Shown in pieces: positions 54,730 through 64,000 of a DNA stretch of 64,000 nucleotides. Source of the DNA: Candidatus Peregrinibacteria bacterium (lineage in GTDB: Bacteria > Patescibacteriota > Gracilibacteria > Peribacterales > Peribacteraceae); assembly GCA_016186175.1 (NCBI GenBank), contig JACPMB010000009.1:1-64000 (forward strand), written 5' to 3'. The notes below the pieces were generated by a model, which saw nothing but the letters and a program-made list of their open reading frames with translations, was not told the DNA's origin and searched no databases. The first letter of the stretch is position 1. Each line of letters opens with the position of its first letter. The position numbers and the translations under genes are program-made.

Positions 54730-55350
54730 TCAAATCAGCCGTTCTTGCGGATTCACGGCGCCGCGGCGGAAAAAACCGCCAATCGGCTGTGTTAGATCAA
54801 CGACTGTCGAGGGCGGATTAATCTGAATGGCGCCGGAATCCAGAATTAAATCCGGTTTACACGCCTGATGCCCGAACTGTTCCAAAATATCGGACGGACT
54901 GTACGTGTTCGGCCGGCCGTGGAGATTGGCGGAGGTGGTGCTTAAGGGACTTGCGAACTCCATGACCAGCTGTTGAGCAAGGGGGTGGGAGGAGAGGCGG
55001 ATACCCAATGTCGGGCTCGGAGGCCGGCTCGGAGATGGCAGAAGAGCGGAAGTTTTTCTCATCGGGAGAACGATTGTAAGGGGCCCCGGCAGATACTTTT
55101 CCGCGAGCTTATCTGCCTCCACATTCCACTCAGCATATTTCTTAGCCTCCTTTATGGAGGAAAATAGTGCGCTAACCGGCTGGTCCGGCGGCCGCTGTTT
55201 GATTTTAAAGAGCTTCGTCACCGCGCCCGGATTCCGCAGGTCGCATGCAAGCCCGTAGCAGGTTTCGGTTGCGTGAGCGACGACGCCGCCAGCGCGCAAA
55301 ACGCTCAAAGCATTGTTAACGCCTTTCCTGTTTGGGAGGAGAATCTTCAT
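54730..55350 (-). CDS. Threonylcarbamoyl-AMP synthase (YrdC/Sua5 family)
   Basis: LRAGGVVAHATETCYGLACDLRNPGAVTKLFKIKQRPPDQPVSALFSS...LGIRLSSHPLAQQLV...PLSTTSANLHG. Confidence 0.94.
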   Translation of the reverse strand: MKILLPNRKGVNNALSVLRAGGVVAHATETCYGLACDLRNPGAVTKLFKIKQRPPDQPVSALFSSIKEAKKYAEWNVEADKLAEKYLPGPLTIVLPMRKTSALLPSPSRPPSPTLGIRLSSHPLAQQLVMEFASPLSTTSANLHGRPNTYSPSDILEQFGHQACKPDLILDSGAIQINPPSTVVDLTQPIGGFFRRGAVNPQERLI

Positions 55351-55386
55351 CGCAAGTGATCATACACATCCGTCGCGGCCCGAAGA

Positions 55387-55956
55387 TCAGGGAGGATCCA
55401 TCGGCGCGGTTTTTCTCATGCTTATTCGCGCCATCTCCCGCAGAGACATTATCTCGTCATATCGCTTTGAGATATGCGGAACAAAGTGCAGCGTCATGCG
55501 CGTATCTTGCGCCTCGAGTATCAGACTGCCAAAACCGAGCAGATTCTGAACAGGCCCGCGCTGGCGCTTGTCTATTTCCTGAAGCACCCAAAGGTCCACA
55601 CATTCGTGCTCGTCCGTCGTCAGTATGGTTTTTTTGATGCGGTGAACGCGACGGTCGGTTATGACGACGATGTACAGGAAATAGCGATAGAAACGTATGA
55701 GAAACTCAAACTGGATCGTCAGCAGGAACAACAGAAGGAACATGAGCATGAGATGGCGCGGGGTATTCTGTTCAATGCCGACAACGAGAAAAGTCAGGAT
55801 GCCGATTATGACAATTATCAACGTCAGCAGGCACATCTTTACAAACGGCCAAAGCATCCGAATCCAATGCTGCCGGAACGAGGACTGGAATGCTTCCCGC
55901 GGGTCTTTGCCTGGGAAGTCAGTGCATGCCGCCGGATCATGACGATGCGCTACCAT
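55387..55956 (-). CDS. Membrane protein with bacterial PH-like domain
   Basis: Two TM helices, then YFLYIVVITDRRVHRIKKTILTTDEHECVDLWVLQEIDKRQRGPVQNLLGFGSLIL. Confidence 0.75.
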   Translation of the reverse strand: MVAHRHDPAACTDFPGKDPREAFQSSFRQHWIRMLWPFVKMCLLTLIIVIIGILTFLVVGIEQNTPRHLMLMFLLLFLLTIQFEFLIRFYRYFLYIVVITDRRVHRIKKTILTTDEHECVDLWVLQEIDKRQRGPVQNLLGFGSLILEAQDTRMTLHFVPHISKRYDEIMSLREMARISMRKTAPMDPP

Positions 55957-56174
55957 AAAAAAAGAAACGGCAAAACAATTATGAAAATCATGAAAATCGC
56001 ATGAAGAACCACGCACACGCGTATGCGGGTCACGGTGAACACCCTCCGCCCGGTGGTGGAGGAAAGATGCAGATGCAATCCCTCGGCCCGGCGGAGAAAA
56101 CATCGCCACAGCGCCCATTCCATGGCGATGATGCCGATGACTATCGCCGCCGGAATGATCCAGATTGGCGCCAT
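55950..56174 (-). CDS. Small two-TM membrane protein
   Basis: MAPIWIIPAAIVIGIIAMEWALW...VVLHAIFMIFIIVLPFLFLW; overlaps the start of the PH-like gene. Confidence 0.5.
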   Translation of the reverse strand: MAPIWIIPAAIVIGIIAMEWALWRCFLRRAEGLHLHLSSTTGRRVFTVTRIRVCVVLHAIFMIFIIVLPFLFLW

Positions 56175-56180
56175 GGCCGC

Positions 56181-59100
56181 CTATTTTACCATTATCTTGT
56201 GCTTACTCATCACTTCCTCGATCTTTTTTTCCAGAATCGTTGACATCGTGATCGTCATAGGCACCGGCACCAGTTGCCCGCCGATTTTAAGCTGCACGCG
56301 TTCCTTGCCAGGGAAGGTTTCAAACATCCGTTTAAGATCAAGCAAAAGTTGCCGGGGCGCCCGATCCGGCAGCTGAATCGTATGTATTGAAATTCGCGAC
56401 GACAATGAAGCCGCTGATGCTGATTCGTCGCGGGTCGCTGGCTTATCACCACTTTCATCCGCCGTCGCCGACGCGTTTGGCTCTTTGGCCGTTCCTATTT
56501 CAATTTCATCCGTCTTCATGCCCTCCACAATCCATTTCCCCAGCGGCCCGAGAAAATCTTCGGTTTCGCCGTTATCGGCCGCGATTTTCACGGTTTCTCC
56601 GGCGATCACGTTCCCCTCTTCGTCAATCAATTCTATTTGTTCCGCTTCCCTTTCCGTGGCTCCGCGATGCAGGCCGGATTTTGCTTCTTCTTCGTCAAAG
56701 AACCCCTCTTTTTTGGCATTCTGGACCATGGTGGACAGCGAAGCGCGCTTGACCGCTTCGGCGCGGATTTGCAATTGTCCGCCGCGCAAATCCAGCGTCC
56801 CGCCGATGACCAGAACGGTATCCGCCTGACCGAGAACGGAGGCGGCGTCCGCGAAGACGCGCGGGAAGAGCGTAACTTCGATGCGGCCGGTTGGATCTTC
56901 GATCGTCAGAATCGCCATGGCTTCCCCCTTCTTGGTCGTGAGCTTCTTAACACTCTCTTCGATTCCGGCGACGGTGATGCGTTTGCCTGCGTCCTTCGCC
57001 GTAAAATTGGCGATAAGCTGCGCTTTCTTCCCTATGTATTTCCTCAACCCGGCAAGCGGGTGACTGCTGACGTACATGCCCAGAGCCTCCTTTTCCCACT
57101 TGAGCTTCTCGTGAGGCGAAGCCGGCGTCGTTTTGGGAAGCTCCATGCGCGCGTCGGCAATGCCGCCCATGTTTGCCCCGAACAAATCGCCCTGCGCGGC
57201 CCCCGCTTCCCCCGCCGCCTTCGAGAATGCAACGATTTTCTCGTAATTCTCGATTATTGCGCGCCGCTCGCCGAGAGAGTCGAAAGCGCCGGATTTGCTT
57301 AGAGCTTCGATCATTTTCTTGTTGAGCGTCTTCGCAGGCATGCAACGCGCAAAATTCTCGAGAGACGAGAACGGCCCCGCGCCGTCACGCGCGACTATGA
57401 TCTGCCGCACAGTGCTGTCGCCGATTCCTTTGATGGCCGACAATCCGAAGCGAATGGAACCGGGATTGCGAGCCGCGTGCTTTGAGCCGCGAGCTCCCGG
57501 GAAAGGAATCGCGGTGAAATGACGGAGAGACTCATTGATGTCCGGCGGCAGCACGCGTATGCCCATCGAACGACATTCCTCGATTTCAATCATCACGCGC
57601 TCAGTCACGTCCGCGTCGGAAGAGAGAAGAGCGGCCATGAATTCGGTCGGGTAATGAGCTTTGAGCCATGCGGTCTGGTATGCGATAAGGGCGTATCCGG
57701 CTGCATGAGATTTGTTAAATCCGTATCCCGCGAACGGCTCCACGACGTCGTCGAAAATCCGCTCGGCCAACTGCCTGCCGTACCCTTTTTTCTTCGCGCC
57801 ACCGATAAACTTTTCACGCTGCGCCGCCAGCTCTTTACGTATTTTTTTGCCTATAGCGCGCCGCAAAAGATCCGCTTCTCCCAGCGTGAATCCGGCGAAC
57901 ACCTGGGCTATCAAAAGTATCTGCTCCTGGTAAACACCGATGCCGTAAGTGGGTTCCAGTATTTGACGAAGATCGTCGTGCAGATACTCGACGTTCTCCT
58001 GGCCGTGTTTCCTTTTGATAAAACTCGACATCCATTCCATCGGGCCCGGCCGATACAGCGAGATCATCGCAGTGATGTCGTCGAACTGAGTCGGCTTCAA
58101 CTGCTTGAGATAACGGCGCATGCCGGCAGATTCCAACTGGAACACGCCGGTGGTGTCGCCGCGCTGGAGCAATTTGTAGGTTTCCGCGTCGGCGATCGGA
58201 AGGGACGAGATATCAATTTTTTCCCCATGCAGACGCTCTATGATTTCCAGCGCCGTCTGGATCACGGTGAGGTTGGTCAATCCAAGAAAATCCATTTTCA
58301 AAAGCCCCAGAGCGGCCAGAGGTTTTGCGGAATACTGGGTGATTATCGTTTTCTCGTCTTTGGGCGCGCGCTGAACGGCGGTGTATTCCACGACTGGCTT
58401 GTCCGAAATTACTACGCCGCACGCATGCACGGAAATATGGCGCGCCTTCCCTTCCAGTTTAAGAGCGGTGTCTATGATCTTGCGGTACGTCTCGTTGTTT
58501 TCATAGACAGATCTGAGCTCATCGGCTCCAAGCGCGTCCGCCAGTTTCGTGCCAGGGCGTTCCGGGATCAGCTTTGCCAGCGTGTTCATCTCCAAAAAAG
58601 TCATGCCGTACGCGCGTCCAACATCTTTTACGGCTGCGCGCGCGGCGAGCGTGCCGAAAGTGCAAATTTGAACGACGCGATCCCGCCCGTATTTCTGCCG
58701 CACGTACTCCAACACCTCGTCTCGGCGATTGTCCGCAAAATCGAGATCAATGTCCGGAAGCTCCAGGCGCTCCGGATTCAAAAAGCGTTCGAACAGCAAT
58801 CCGTGCTGCAGCGGCTCTATGCCGGTTATGCCCATGCAGTAACTCACAAGCGATCCCGCCGCGGAGCCGCGCCCCGGCCCGACGGTAATGCCGCGCCTTC
58901 TGGCTTCGTTAACAAAATCGGCGACTATCAGAAAATATCCGGCGAAACCGACCTGTCCGATTACGGACAGCTCGTATCGAAGTCGCTCCTCCTGCTCCCG
59001 CATCGCGTGAGGATAGCGCACGCGAAAACCCTCTTCGCACATGCGCGTGAGCTCTTTTGCCTCGGTGCTTCCGTCAGGAACCGGAAAACGCGGGATTTCA

Positions 59101-59996
59101 TACTTGCCGAACGTAAAATCAACCGAGCATCTGTCGGCGATTTTGCGAGTTGCCTCCAAGGCCTCCGGAACGTGAGAAAAGACTTTTTCAAGCTCATCGA
59201 ACGGCCGCATGGAAAAATCGCTGTCGCGCATCGAAAACCGGCCCGAGTCGTTGACCTGCGCGTTTTTCTGGATGCAAAGGAGCACATCGTGTGCCTCGGA
59301 ATCCTCCGGACGGCAGTAATGACTGTTGCATGTAACGACCGTCGGCGCGCCGAGAATTTTTCCGTGCTTGATCAACTGCTGATTTACTTCGCTCTGTCCG
59401 GAAACGCCCGGCAGGTCCATCAATTCAAAGTAAACGTTCCTGTCGCCGAAATATGATCTGTATTCTTCGGTCAACGACGCGATTCGTTCCCCGTCTTCCG
59501 CAAGCGCCGCCTGCGGAATGGCGCCGCCGATGGGGCCGCTCAGCGCGATCAATCCTTTTCCGAATTCCTTAAGAAGCTCCTTGTCCACGCGCGGTTTGTA
59601 ATACATGCCGTCGAGTGCGGCGGCGGAAGCAAGGCAAAGCAGATTCTGGTAGCCCTCACGCGTCTCGGCCAGGAGCGTAAGCGGGAAGCGCTTCGTATCC
59701 ACGCCGCTTTCCTTGTCGTGCCGTGTCCGGGCTGCAACGTATGCCTCAATGCCAAGAATCGGCTTCACGTTCTTCTTTTTGGATTCCTGATAAAATTCAA
59801 TGAGCCCGTATGTATAACCCTTGTCGCACAGCCCCGCGGCCGTCTGACCAAGCTCCGCCGCCCGCTCCACGATTTCCGCCGGGCTTGGCAGGGCTTCGAG
59901 AAGCGAGTAGGTCGAGTGGCAGTGCAGATGGACGAAATCAGACGATTTCACCGCGGCATGATAGCACCGAAAGCCAGGCGATTTTTCCCAAGACAT
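56181..59996 (-). CDS. dnaE: DNA polymerase III alpha subunit
   Basis: FVHLHCHSTYSLLEALPSPAEIVERAAELG...GPGRGSAAGSLVSYCMGIT...PDIDLDFADNRRDEVLEYVRQKYG...SLYRPGPMEWMSSFIKRKHG. Confidence 0.97.
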   Translation of the reverse strand: MSWEKSPGFRCYHAAVKSSDFVHLHCHSTYSLLEALPSPAEIVERAAELGQTAAGLCDKGYTYGLIEFYQESKKKNVKPILGIEAYVAARTRHDKESGVDTKRFPLTLLAETREGYQNLLCLASAAALDGMYYKPRVDKELLKEFGKGLIALSGPIGGAIPQAALAEDGERIASLTEEYRSYFGDRNVYFELMDLPGVSGQSEVNQQLIKHGKILGAPTVVTCNSHYCRPEDSEAHDVLLCIQKNAQVNDSGRFSMRDSDFSMRPFDELEKVFSHVPEALEATRKIADRCSVDFTFGKYEIPRFPVPDGSTEAKELTRMCEEGFRVRYPHAMREQEERLRYELSVIGQVGFAGYFLIVADFVNEARRRGITVGPGRGSAAGSLVSYCMGITGIEPLQHGLLFERFLNPERLELPDIDLDFADNRRDEVLEYVRQKYGRDRVVQICTFGTLAARAAVKDVGRAYGMTFLEMNTLAKLIPERPGTKLADALGADELRSVYENNETYRKIIDTALKLEGKARHISVHACGVVISDKPVVEYTAVQRAPKDEKTIITQYSAKPLAALGLLKMDFLGLTNLTVIQTALEIIERLHGEKIDISSLPIADAETYKLLQRGDTTGVFQLESAGMRRYLKQLKPTQFDDITAMISLYRPGPMEWMSSFIKRKHGQENVEYLHDDLRQILEPTYGIGVYQEQILLIAQVFAGFTLGEADLLRRAIGKKIRKELAAQREKFIGGAKKKGYGRQLAERIFDDVVEPFAGYGFNKSHAAGYALIAYQTAWLKAHYPTEFMAALLSSDADVTERVMIEIEECRSMGIRVLPPDINESLRHFTAIPFPGARGSKHAARNPGSIRFGLSAIKGIGDSTVRQIIVARDGAGPFSSLENFARCMPAKTLNKKMIEALSKSGAFDSLGERRAIIENYEKIVAFSKAAGEAGAAQGDLFGANMGGIADARMELPKTTPASPHEKLKWEKEALGMYVSSHPLAGLRKYIGKKAQLIANFTAKDAGKRITVAGIEESVKKLTTKKGEAMAILTIEDPTGRIEVTLFPRVFADAASVLGQADTVLVIGGTLDLRGGQLQIRAEAVKRASLSTMVQNAKKEGFFDEEEAKSGLHRGATEREAEQIELIDEEGNVIAGETVKIAADNGETEDFLGPLGKWIVEGMKTDEIEIGTAKEPNASATADESGDKPATRDESASAASLSSRISIHTIQLPDRAPRQLLLDLKRMFETFPGKERVQLKIGGQLVPVPMTITMSTILEKKIEEVMSKHKIMVK

Positions 59997-60115
59997 CCGT
60001 GTTTTTTCCTCAATTTACGGCCACAAAACGCCAATACTGCATCCGGCGCAGTTTGCGTTCAAAGAAAAAAATTGACATCCGGAAACTATAAACTACCATC
60101 CTCAGCCATTCGTCC

Positions 60116-60613
60116 ATGTTTATGAGAAATTCAGAAACAGCAAAGGCGGGAAACGGTACAGTTATCTCCGGAAAACCAACAAGAGCAACCAGGCTCAACA
60201 AGTGCCTGCAAGATCTTAACAAACTTGCCGGGCGTCCTGATCCCGCTCAAAACACTGGTTTGAATGGTACCAATGACACTGACGATATAGTGAACGCTTC
60301 AATGATGTATGTAAGTCATGTCGAAGAAGGGTTATCGAAGGTGCAGCTCGCCACTCAAGAACAAATTATGCATGCTCAATACATGGCGCGCATCGGGTAT
60401 CACGGTGTGTGCGAGTACTGCAACACGGAAATCCCAATCGAGCGCATTGAGGCGCTGCCGTATGCGACAAATTGCATTGAATGCGCCGCGCTCAATGAGG
60501 CAGAAAACGGCGACGATGTCTCAAGCCCGCGAGGACAACACCATGAGGGATGGAGCCATTGCCGGAATCAGGAAGATGAACCATCCGGATCTTTGGACAG
60601 GGTGCGAAGATAA
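60116..60613 (+). CDS. DksA/TraR-type C4 zinc-finger protein
   Basis: VCEYCNTEIPIERIEALPYATNCIECAALNE. Confidence 0.85.
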   Translation: MFMRNSETAKAGNGTVISGKPTRATRLNKCLQDLNKLAGRPDPAQNTGLNGTNDTDDIVNASMMYVSHVEEGLSKVQLATQEQIMHAQYMARIGYHGVCEYCNTEIPIERIEALPYATNCIECAALNEAENGDDVSSPRGQHHEGWSHCRNQEDEPSGSLDRVRR

Positions 60614-60634
60614 AGAAAATAATCGTACTCATTT

Positions 60635-62089
60635 TCACTGGTTTTCCCCGGACAATTCTGCCTCTTCCATGCACTTCTTCCACTGAGGATCGTCGCCGGT
60701 CGCCTTGGCGTATTCGCCGTTCCCGTATGGGAAGCAAGAATCGCTGAAGACGAGCTTCAGCACCGTATCGAGCCGCGCGTTGCACGGTCTGTCCAGACAG
60801 GAACGCCTGAGGAAATAGGCGAAATCGCGCACAAAGCCCCGCAATCCACCGTCGAGCGAATTTCCCAGCTTGACGAGCGCGCGGACGCCTTCATGAAGTT
60901 TTTTAAGCGCATTGCCGACGGCAGGGCCGGAATCGGCGCCGGCGGCGAACGTCGCGCTTTCGAGAGCCGCGCGCTTGCTTGTGAATTCCCGGATGATCCG
61001 CCGCTGATCGTTTAGGAGCGCGTTAATCGCAAACATATCCTCGCCGTCCTGCAGATCGTCGGGCGCGCGGCGCTCTTCATCCGCCTTGATTCGAAACTCG
61101 CGGAAGGCGAGCGCGAGCGAGGCGTCGTCAGGATCAATCGCAAACGGGCCCCGAATGGAATGTAGAACAACGCCAGGTTCGACGAAATCCACGCATCCCG
61201 CCTGGTTTTTGTGTACGCGCGACGAGCCGCCGGCCGGAGCAGCAGCGAATTCATCATCTTTCGGTCTGCCGCCGGTTGCCAGATCATCAACGCCTGCCAG
61301 GAAGCGGCCGAAATTTTCCTCCGCCGCATTCCGGCTCTCTATTACCTGTTCGACCAGAGTTTGAGCGCGGAGTTCGGACTCGACGGCCTCACGGAATGCG
61401 CCGGTGTCCTGCGACAATTGCCCCATAATCCACCGCAGCGTTCCGGCATCGCACCCATAGCCCTTTGCGCCGGCCGGCGCGTAATCGCTGTTATAGAAAC
61501 AAAGTTTTTCGTCCGACGAAACGTCAATGTCGTCCTCTATGAACAATGGGATTGCCCATGTCTCGTCCTCGCGCACTTCCGGATCCACCCCGCCATGTTC
61601 CAGCGAATCAAGCTCGCCGGACAAAAATTCATAAACCTGTTCGAGCGGCAGAACGACAGATGCGTCGTTCGCGTCCGTCTCCATGTCAATTTTCTCCCGA
61701 ACCTCGTTCATTTTCCGTTCTATGAGCCACTTGTCGTAGCGGAAACATGCTGTTTCCCGTAGAAGGTTTTCACGCTGTTGGACTATCTTACGTCTGGTGT
61801 CCACTGGCTCGAACTCCGCAGACAGCGCGTCGCCGGTCCATTCCCAAACAGAGTCATCGTCGAATGTTGCCAGAAAATCCGGGTCCTCCGCCTCGGCGAT
61901 ATCCATGTCCGCGCGTCTCAGGACGAGATCCACGGCGGGGGAAAGCGCCTGTGGCGCGTACGCGGCGGCGTGGGCGGCGGGCGATGGCAAGACAAGCTGG
62001 AGCAAAATCCCGAATGTCAGGATCGGGGCGGCCGCCGATAGGAATCTGCGGCTGCCGACATTGGCCTGCGGCGTAGAAATAATCTTCAT
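60635..62089 (-). CDS. Secreted hypothetical protein
   Basis: Signal peptide MKIISTPQANVGSRRFLSAAAPILTFGILLQLVLPSPAAHAA; ATGA overlap with the preceding gene. Confidence 0.75.
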   Translation of the reverse strand: MKIISTPQANVGSRRFLSAAAPILTFGILLQLVLPSPAAHAAAYAPQALSPAVDLVLRRADMDIAEAEDPDFLATFDDDSVWEWTGDALSAEFEPVDTRRKIVQQRENLLRETACFRYDKWLIERKMNEVREKIDMETDANDASVVLPLEQVYEFLSGELDSLEHGGVDPEVREDETWAIPLFIEDDIDVSSDEKLCFYNSDYAPAGAKGYGCDAGTLRWIMGQLSQDTGAFREAVESELRAQTLVEQVIESRNAAEENFGRFLAGVDDLATGGRPKDDEFAAAPAGGSSRVHKNQAGCVDFVEPGVVLHSIRGPFAIDPDDASLALAFREFRIKADEERRAPDDLQDGEDMFAINALLNDQRRIIREFTSKRAALESATFAAGADSGPAVGNALKKLHEGVRALVKLGNSLDGGLRGFVRDFAYFLRRSCLDRPCNARLDTVLKLVFSDSCFPYGNGEYAKATGDDPQWKKCMEEAELSGENQ

Positions 62090-63732
62090 AAGGAAGAATC
62101 GCCGTCCGGAACGAATTCCCAACTCCATTCACTGTTGTTCGCATCAGGCGCGGGCTCCGATTCCATAGGTTCGGAGTCTCCATGCGGTTCAGAGTATTCG
62201 GCGGGGCCCGATTCGGCGCCGGCGCCGCACATCGCAGTATCCAGGAGCCCGGTGCCGCCGGCGTCATTCATAGGGCAAAGTACGGACGGGAATTCAACTT
62301 TGGTAAATTGCGAAAGAAGAGAAGCGGCCGCCGCAGTGAACTCCGCGAGCCTTGCTGTTTTCTTCTCCAGAAAATCCCCGTACAGGCGCGTTCCGATGCG
62401 GATTCCGATTGCTTCGCCGAGCTGCTGCAACGCTAGTTTGGGTTCCAGGAATTCTCTGGCCTGTCCAACCAGGTCTTCGCCGAATTTCATCGGCTCGGTA
62501 AGAGGGAGAGTCATTCGCCGAGCCGGATCGAAAGCGCAGAGGGGACTCCCGAGCGGCAGCCCGGGGCATATAGCCTCTTCCAATTTCCGCAGCAGAAACG
62601 CCGGACGATACGGCGGCGGAGACCATCCCTGCTCTCCGGACATCGTGGGGATGATTTTTCCCAACTGACGGTCTTCACGCATGCAGACGTCGAACGGGAA
62701 CGCCGCGTCGCCGGTGGTCAGAGGCGTCCTGCCAGGTATGACCCGGTGATCTTCGAACGATTGCTTCCAGCACCGGTTTATGAAACACGTCGTGTTGCCG
62801 ATGGTGTTGCGGAAGGATGTTTTTCTGGCGGGAGTGCACACGTCATCGTCGTCGGCCTCTCCGTCCTGCCATGAAGTTCCCTCGCAGGCGTCGCCTCCCT
62901 CCTCTGTTTCGCGAGTGGCGTCGCCGCCGGGACATCCAGAAAGCTGTATTTCGTCGTGCAAAGCTGCAACATGTTCCGCGCAGTCGTCTTCTTTTCCGGG
63001 CGATTGCGGTGAACACAGCAGTCCGGCCCGCATGAGCGGGTGGATGCACAACGGCCGCGCCTCTTCCTTTGGAGGCGGCGGATACATTCCGCCAGGAACC
63101 GGCTCACAGGAAGTTTCCTCATTCCCATCATTTTCATCAACCTCGCCTTCTTCATCGGTTTCACCCTTGCTGCACAGCGTCAACGGCGCGGGTTCGATAG
63201 GATGCGACCATTGCAGCCCGGCGTCGCCGCTTATAGAACCGTTCTGCAATCGCTCGATGTACGCCCATGCGAGCACGTTCTTCGGAAGAATATTCTGCAG
63301 AGATTTCGGCAGCAATGCGATAACTGCCTCTCCTTTGACCGGAGCGTGCGATTTATCGGAGATCAGCGCGCCAGCCAGCGATTCCAGGGCGTCCTCAACA
63401 TCCGGGAAACGATGTTGGATAAGCTCGCGCTCGCTCCCTTGCGCAGGAGCGATGAACTCTTTGGATGGCGGAGGAAAATCCGTGAGCCTGCCGCGCATCC
63501 ATCGTGCTCCGGCGAAACGGTAGCGGCCTACGGCGGCGGATATTTCATCATCCCCATCCAGCGCTGCAAGCGCATCGCCGAGAGCGCGGAACGCGCTTTC
63601 AATCCCCGGATTTTCCTGAATATTCTCCATGCTGACACGTGACATTCCCGGTTCCGACAGCGAGCCATCGTCTTTTGTCTGCACGGCGATGTCCGCCCGC
63701 CACATGCGGGCGACGCCGTGGACTCGCGACAT
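62086..63732 (-). CDS. Large Cys-rich hypothetical protein; possibly the 3' part of a longer gene extending past the window edge
   Basis: Long ORF; upstream sequence stays open in a neighbouring frame to position 64000. Confidence 0.6.
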   Translation of the reverse strand: MSRVHGVARMWRADIAVQTKDDGSLSEPGMSRVSMENIQENPGIESAFRALGDALAALDGDDEISAAVGRYRFAGARWMRGRLTDFPPPSKEFIAPAQGSERELIQHRFPDVEDALESLAGALISDKSHAPVKGEAVIALLPKSLQNILPKNVLAWAYIERLQNGSISGDAGLQWSHPIEPAPLTLCSKGETDEEGEVDENDGNEETSCEPVPGGMYPPPPKEEARPLCIHPLMRAGLLCSPQSPGKEDDCAEHVAALHDEIQLSGCPGGDATRETEEGGDACEGTSWQDGEADDDDVCTPARKTSFRNTIGNTTCFINRCWKQSFEDHRVIPGRTPLTTGDAAFPFDVCMREDRQLGKIIPTMSGEQGWSPPPYRPAFLLRKLEEAICPGLPLGSPLCAFDPARRMTLPLTEPMKFGEDLVGQAREFLEPKLALQQLGEAIGIRIGTRLYGDFLEKKTARLAEFTAAAASLLSQFTKVEFPSVLCPMNDAGGTGLLDTAMCGAGAESGPAEYSEPHGDSEPMESEPAPDANNSEWSWEFVPDGDSSL

Positions 63733-64000
63733 GAACGGCAGGGAGAAGCCGGCTCTTCAAAGCCCGAGGCGATTATCTGAAGATCGCGCCCGAGGGTCCG
63801 CGTCCTTTCCTCCCGCGCAACCATCTGCCGCGCCGCGATCCGTGCGCCCTCGCACTCGCTGGCGATGTCCAGATTGTCGCGCTCGCAAATCCCGAAGCCT
63901 CCGTCAAGGAGATCGTCCATCTCGTCCGTGTTGCCGGGGTTCGGATTCTTGACGTAAGGGAGCCATTTTTCAATCGGTTCCAGAATCGCCGGTTCCGGAG

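Noticed and set aside
57519-59456. 645-aa plus-strand ORF
   Set aside because: Lies entirely antisense to dnaE, whose minus-strand protein is unambiguous; the antisense translation shows no domain and is a high-GC shadow ORF.
1-64000. CRISPR array or Cas genes
   Set aside because: No regularly spaced 20-40 bp repeats with unique spacers and no Cas-like proteins; the only tandem repeats are coding.
1-64000. IS element or prophage
   Set aside because: No transposase, integrase, terminase or capsid-like protein could be recognised despite the duplication scars.
1-64000. Alternative genetic code (TGA as Gly, as in some CPR lineages)
   Set aside because: TGA terminates many clearly bounded genes (nusA, pilin-flanking genes, TA modules with ATGA overlaps) and core proteins read through without it.

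Overview
This 64 kb window reads as a bacterial chromosome with standard code (TGA used as stop). Gene content and many ATGA start/stop overlaps suggest a Patescibacteria/CPR-type genome, possibly Peregrinibacteria-like; that placement is inference. Core genes recognised: nusA, purH, recR, smpB, rnj, pyrC, pyrB, dnaN, mfd, aspS, nrdR, a YrdC/Sua5 gene and dnaE, plus rnpB RNA, tRNA-Thr(TGT) and tRNA-Leu(TAG). Surface genes include a sugar transferase, a flippase, a type IV pilin and an FN3 protein. Four intact toxin-antitoxin modules are present (AbiEii-type, RHH/RelE-type, HicBA, YefM/YoeB), plus one decayed AbiEii-like gene. Between the core genes lie two accessory islands (about 15.1-23.9 kb and 38.8-49.3 kb), both bracketed by TA modules. 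They encode very large, unrecognised, partly coiled-coil proteins (1925, 1242 and about 773 aa). The second island also holds a small paralogous family (three copies across the window), tandem DOT1-like methyltransferases and Lys-rich in-frame repeats. At two unrelated loci the 3' end of a gene (rnj; a DOT1-like methyltransferase) is duplicated downstream of an inserted cargo, which hints at a shared insertion or duplication mechanism. Other candidates: a promoter-hairpin-terminator sRNA next to smpB, an oriC-like DnaA-box cluster upstream of dnaN, and a DnaQ-DinG fusion with a degenerate ATPase. All family calls come from reading the sequence by eye; no database search was run.
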